Positions 15,100 to 17,412 of a stretch of DNA of 17,412 nucleotides are shown in pieces. Where the stretch lies: assembly GCA_021792485.1 (NCBI GenBank), contig JAJYUO010000007.1, positions 1 to 17,412 on the forward strand. Direction: 5' to 3'. Each line of letters begins with the position of its first letter. Within the stretch, counting starts at the first letter, position 1. Under the pieces are notes generated by a model. It saw only the letters and a program-made list of their open reading frames with translations, did no database searches and was not told the origin of the DNA. Made by a program: the position numbers and the translations under genes. The stretch comes from Thermoplasmata archaeon. GTDB lineage: Archaea > Thermoplasmatota > Thermoplasmata > Lutacidiplasmatales > UBA184.

Positions 15100-16155
15100 C
15101 TAGGCCGGGTAGAGGATGCTTTCCAGATAAGGCAGCGCGAGGATCATCGTAGGATCCGGCTCGGACAATAGCGTCACGTCGATCCCGACCTTCGTCCCGT
15201 TGAGCTGGTTCCAGTACGGCGCGGCGGACCAGGCGGTCGCGTTGTTCTCGCCGCTGGTCAGATACGGGTCGTGCCAGCTCGTCGCATAGAGGAGGAAGTT
15301 CGGTTGGGCGGAGAGGACGTACGTCGCGTTTACCTCCCCGTAGGGGACGGGGATGTCGGCCGCGATGTTCCGGCCGCCCATGAACGTGATCAGCGAGTCG
15401 CCGAACGTCCCCTGGCTGTAGGAGTAGTAGCCGCCCGAGTCGAAGTAGTAGGAGAGGAGCACCGTGGGGAGCGGCACGCCGCTCCCGCTTGAGTAGCCGG
15501 TGACGTTCTGCACGAAGGCCGAGGCGTTCTGGAGCGTCTGGGCGAGAGTCGACGTGAGGGCATTGGCGGCCGAAGCGGCCTCCGGGAAGATCTGCTCGAC
15601 GATCCGGACGTCCCCGATGATCCCCTCCAAGGTGCTCGGGGCGAGGACCACGACCGGGATCCCGTAGGTCTCGGTGAGGGTGCTGACGTCCTGGGCGCTC
15701 GTGAGCGTCGAAGCGAGGACGAGCTGGGCGGAGAGGTTCGCGACGGCCTCGGTGTCGAGGCTCGGGAAGTCCGCGATGCAGCCGGAGTTATTGAGGTCCC
15801 AGCGGACCGTCTGGTTGACCGAGTACTCGTTCAGGATCCCGCCGGCCTCGGATGCGGTGCACCCGTAGCCGACGACGTCGGTGCGCAATCCCAGGCGGTA
15901 GACGATGTCCATCACGCTCGGCGCGAGCACGACGATGCGCGTCGGGTCGATCGGCGCCGTGACCGTGCGGCCGAGGTCGTCGACGACCGTGACGGTGTGA
16001 GCTCCCCCGCTGCTCGCGGCGGGGGGCTTGAGCGTGTAGTACGCCGCGGCCCCGGCCGCGGCGACGCCGGCGACGACGACGATCAGGACCACCGCGAGCG
16101 TGAGCGGCACCGTCCGGCGGTGGGGCGCGTTGGAGGCCGAAGGATTCAACGACAT
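15100..16155 (-). CDS. btuF: BtuF/FhuD-type substrate-binding protein, membrane-anchored
   Basis: A 351-aa solute-binding protein of the class that feeds BtuC/FecCD permeases. A single hydrophobic segment (about 16-40) after a basic start is a signal-anchor; no lipobox Cys follows it, so the protein is probably tethered by this helix. VTVVDDLGRTVTAPIDPTRIVVLAPS (55-80) is the classic opening of the family, and NFLLYATSW (286-294) matches its second lobe. Eight N-x-S/T sequons (Asn 114, 122, 140, 210, 216, 276, 305, 319) suggest heavy N-glycosylation on the cell surface. Cys99 and Cys126 may pair. The ATG at 16155 is supported by a TATA-like element 24-31 nt upstream. It is the first gene of the importer operon. 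Substrate is inferred from the operon only. Confidence 0.9.
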   Translation of the reverse strand: MSLNPSASNAPHRRTVPLTLAVVLIVVVAGVAAAGAAAYYTLKPPAASSGGAHTVTVVDDLGRTVTAPIDPTRIVVLAPSVMDIVYRLGLRTDVVGYGCTASEAGGILNEYSVNQTVRWDLNNSGCIADFPSLDTEAVANLSAQLVLASTLTSAQDVSTLTETYGIPVVVLAPSTLEGIIGDVRIVEQIFPEAASAANALTSTLAQTLQNASAFVQNVTGYSSGSGVPLPTVLLSYYFDSGGYYSYSQGTFGDSLITFMGGRNIAADIPVPYGEVNATYVLSAQPNFLLYATSWHDPYLTSGENNATAWSAAPYWNQLNGTKVGIDVTLLSEPDPTMILALPYLESILYPA

Positions 16156-16162
16156 TGGATTT

Positions 16163-16183
16163 TTGTCATACAATGTTGAACAT
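16163..16183. promoter_or_regulatory. Two adjoining palindromes: candidate operator of the importer operon
   Basis: In an AT-rich island, TTGTCATACAA (16163-16173; 4-bp arms, 3-nt centre) is followed by ATGTTGAACAT (16173-16183; perfect 5-bp arms around one base), sharing one base. The second overlaps the importer TATA element; the first lies between it and the predicted transcript start at 16155. A protein bound here would block transcription factor B/TBP or polymerase. The divergent winged-helix gene is the obvious candidate regulator, by position only. Confidence 0.5.
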
Positions 16184-16186
16184 AAG
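16179..16186 (-). promoter_or_regulatory. TATA box of the importer operon (leaderless)
   Basis: The minus strand reads CTTATGTT, 24-31 nt before the ATG at 16155, the spacing expected for a leaderless archaeal message. The surrounding 35 nt are markedly richer in A and T than the rest of the window. Confidence 0.55.
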
Positions 16187-16218
16187 CGTTGCGCGCGCCC
16201 CGGGCCGACCGGGGCGGC

Positions 16219-16230
16219 GTTTTCTGTTTC
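16219..16230 (+). promoter_or_regulatory. Possible TATA-like element of the winged-helix regulator
   Basis: GTTTTCTGTTTC ends 19 nt before the GTG at 16249 and begins 30 nt before it. It is a loose TATA match but the only T-rich run here, and it resembles the element before the helicase gene. If used, it supports the GTG at 16249 over the in-frame TTG at 16189, since it would lie inside the longer reading frame. Confidence 0.3.
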
Positions 16231-16248
16231 CGCGGCTCGGGGTCGTCC

Positions 16249-17073
16249 GTGCCGAGTCGCGCGCGGTCGGTCGGTCCGTCCGACGGAGGGCTCTCGGGCC
16301 TGCGACGCGGCGTCAGCGAGCTGCTCTTCCTCTACGAGTGCGCGACGCAGGACGTGCGTCGGCTCCAGGGAGTCGCCGATCGGCTCGGCCTCACGATCCA
16401 GTCGGCCTCCCACCTCCAGAGCGCCTTGCGGCGACGCGGGCTGCTCGACCACCGGTCGGGGCGCTACCGGCCGACGGCGCATGGGATGGCCTGGCTCGAA
16501 CGCCAACTGACCGACCTCAGCACCGACGTCGGGCAGCGCCTCGGCCGTCTCAAGATCGTCCGGGTCGCCCGGGCGATCGCCGGGCAGGAGGTCGTCCCGG
16601 GTGCTTCGGTGCATCTGGAGATGGTGCACGGCGTTCTCACGGCGTTTCCCGGCCCGGATGGAGCCTCGCGTGGCGTCGCCCGGACGCGCGCCCGGCCGGG
16701 CGACCTCGTAGAGGTCGGCGCGCTCGAGGGGATCGTGCCGATCCCTCGGGGTCGCGTGGTCGTGGGGGTCGTGCCGTCGCGGGACCCCGATCGGCCGGAG
16801 GTGCGGCGCGCCGCCCGGGCCCTCCTGCGGGAGGTGCCGCACGACTGGACGGGAGCCCAGGGCATCGAAGCGATCTGGCTGTGTCGCCAGATCGGCGCGG
16901 AGCCCGCGCACCGCTTCGCGGTGGGCGCCGCCTGCCGGGAGGCCGCGAGCCTCGGCGCCAACAGCCTTGCCTTCGTCACCGACGAGGAGCTCGCGCGGTT
17001 CCTCGAGCCGATGACCGGGCCCGAAGCGACCGCCGTGGAACTGCGACACCTCGCCGGTCGCCCGGGCCACTGA
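16249..17073 (+). CDS. Winged-helix transcriptional regulator (MarR-like N-terminus, uncharacterised C-terminal domain)
   Basis: A 274-aa protein. Residues about 20-85 form a winged helix: SELLFLYECATQDVRRLQGVADRLGLTIQSASHLQSALRRRGLL is a typical helix-turn-helix with recognition helix near 48-62, followed by a wing (DHRSGRYRPTAHG). A short helix (88-100) links to a domain of about 170 residues with a beta-rich part (IAGQEVVPGASVHLEMVHGVLTAFP, 110-134; then GDLVEVGALEGIVPIPRGRV) and an alpha/beta part (VVVGVVPSRDP, AARALLREV) that may bind a ligand. I do not recognise a named family for the C-terminal domain. The GTG at 16249 is preferred; a TTG at 16189 would add 20 low-complexity residues. 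Its divergent position next to the importer operon suggests it controls that operon. Confidence 0.75.
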   Translation: MPSRARSVGPSDGGLSGLRRGVSELLFLYECATQDVRRLQGVADRLGLTIQSASHLQSALRRRGLLDHRSGRYRPTAHGMAWLERQLTDLSTDVGQRLGRLKIVRVARAIAGQEVVPGASVHLEMVHGVLTAFPGPDGASRGVARTRARPGDLVEVGALEGIVPIPRGRVVVGVVPSRDPDRPEVRRAARALLREVPHDWTGAQGIEAIWLCRQIGAEPAHRFAVGAACREAASLGANSLAFVTDEELARFLEPMTGPEATAVELRHLAGRPGH

Positions 17074-17120
17074 ACTACGATCGGCTCCTCCGCCCGAGCG
17101 GGCCGAGGCAACGGGTGCGA

Positions 17121-17136
17121 CGGAAACGATATCTCC
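17121..17136 (+). promoter_or_regulatory. BRE-TATA promoter of tRNA-Trp
   Basis: CGGAAACGATATCTCC combines a purine-rich BRE-like GGAAA with a TATA-like GATATC. The end of the element is 27 nt before the first base of the mature tRNA, as expected for an archaeal tRNA promoter. Confidence 0.55.
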
Positions 17137-17162
17137 CCGCGTCCTCCACCGGCGCGGCGGGA

Positions 17163-17324
17163 GGGAGCATAGGCTAATCTGGCAGACCAGCGGGCTCCAG
17201 TCAGGCCGAGCGTCCGCTCGTCCTGTGATTTCGGGTCTGCGGAGGACCGCCGTGCGGTCCGATGACGAGTGACTGGAGCGCGCGGAGAGACCCGCATATC
17301 GGGGTTCAAATCCCCGTGCTCCCA
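17163..17324 (+). tRNA. tRNA-Trp (anticodon CCA), split by an 89-nt intron
   Basis: The acceptor strands GGGAGCA (17163-17169) and TGCTCCC (17317-17323) pair at all seven positions, with discriminator A17324 and no encoded CCA. U8 and A9 are followed by a D loop with A14, A15, G18, G19 and A21; the D stem has two G-C pairs, a C-A mismatch and a G-U. The anticodon stem is GCGGG (17190-17194) with CCCGC (17291-17295), the anticodon CCA is 17197-17199, and the T arm is CGGGG-TTCAAAT-CCCCG (17300-17316). The four-base variable loop gives an A15-U48 Levitt pair. Anticodon CCA and discriminator A specify tryptophan. The intron lies after position 37, the usual site in archaea. Confidence 0.93.
17201..17289 (+). 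other. tRNA-Trp intron with bulge-helix-bulge splice motif
   Basis: The splice sites follow from a bulge-helix-bulge: CTCC (17195-17198) pairs with GGAG (17284-17287) as the 4-bp central helix. Three-nt bulges A-G-T (17199-17201) and A-G-A (17288-17290) are each cut after the second base. The helix expected on the intron side is weak, so this is a relaxed motif. Inside the intron are a GAGCG/CGCTC hairpin (17208-17219) and a perfect 7-bp hairpin GGACCGC/GCGGTCC (17244-17260). It also holds two stretches complementary to the tRNA's own anticodon region, discussed in the findings. The intron ends one base before the anticodon stem, restoring a normal seven-base loop. Confidence 0.85.
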
Positions 17325-17412
17325 TCCCCCGGGGCTCGGGCGCTCGCGGCCACGGTCCTTCCTCGGGACGAGACCGCTACGCGCCCCGACCGGTCGTGTC
17401 CCCCATTTCCCG
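17325..17412. other. Window end downstream of tRNA-Trp, no feature seen
   Basis: These 88 nt hold no credible reading frame start, RNA or T-rich terminator. A short CCCCCGGGG palindrome directly follows the tRNA, but it has no T run after it. Confidence 0.5.

Noticed and set aside
16189..16248. TTG start for the winged-helix regulator
   Set aside because: It adds 20 residues of low-complexity sequence and would place the T-rich element at 16219-16230 inside the gene; kept only as an alternative start.
17201..17289. A confident box C/D sRNA call for the tRNA-Trp intron
   Set aside because: No canonical CTGA D box is present and box C matches only in part, so it is reported as a hypothesis and not as an RNA gene.
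16156..17325. N-terminal extension of the binding-protein frame across the regulator and tRNA
   Set aside because: It would run through the divergent regulator gene and tRNA-Trp; the ATG at 16155 is followed by a normal signal-anchor and preceded by a TATA element.
1..17412. CRISPR arrays, insertion sequences, integrase genes or attachment sites
   Set aside because: No spaced direct repeats, transposase motifs or terminal inverted repeats were seen; tRNA-Trp could in principle be an integration site, but its 3' end is not repeated in the window.

Overview
This is a compact, high-GC (roughly two-thirds G+C) stretch of an archaeal chromosome. Archaeal identity is supported by a short Trm1 tRNA dimethyltransferase, a HemK2/Mtq2-type release-factor methylase, a THEP1-family NTPase, a large Lhr-type helicase, a Dol-P-Man-synthase-like glycosyltransferase, TATA boxes placed 24-30 nt before start codons (leaderless transcripts), and a tRNA-Trp with an intron at position 37/38 bounded by a bulge-helix-bulge. 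The high GC, a bacterial-type UvrB and an N-glycosylation-sequon-rich binding protein would fit an uncultured Thermoplasmatota-like euryarchaeon, but no marker here fixes the lineage.

Layout. 1-2856 carries housekeeping and translation genes: the 3' end of purQ (+), hemK2 (-), then a THEP1-like NTPase and trm1 (+), which overlap. 2853-5708 is a 951-codon Lhr-family helicase (-). 5835-7561 is a two-gene unit (+) of a nucleotide-sugar SDR and a GT2 polyprenol-phosphate hexosyltransferase. It converges on 7541-9633 (-), a tandem duplicated pair of multi-pass GT-C-like membrane proteins. 9738-12607 is larE-uvrB (+), start and stop overlapping. 12617-16155 is a btuF-btuC-btuD importer operon (-) whose ATPase has an extra C-terminal domain. 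Divergent from it is a winged-helix regulator (16249-17073, +), followed by tRNA-Trp(CCA) at 17163-17324.

How the parts may work together (inference). The SDR, the GT2 enzyme and the two GT-C proteins look like one surface-glycan module: a sugar nucleotide is made, a hexose is loaded onto a polyprenyl phosphate, and the sugar is transferred on the outer face. The importer probably takes up cobalamin or a similar chelate. Its promoter lies in an AT-rich island with two short perfect palindromes over the TATA box and start region, good operator candidates for the divergent regulator. Every convergent gene pair overlaps or is separated by 9 nt or less.

The most interesting signal is in the tRNA-Trp intron. 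It has a 10-nt match to the anticodon and 5' splice site and an 8-nt match to the spliced anticodon arm, resembling the known archaeal tRNA-Trp intron that doubles as a methylation guide, but the box motifs are degenerate.
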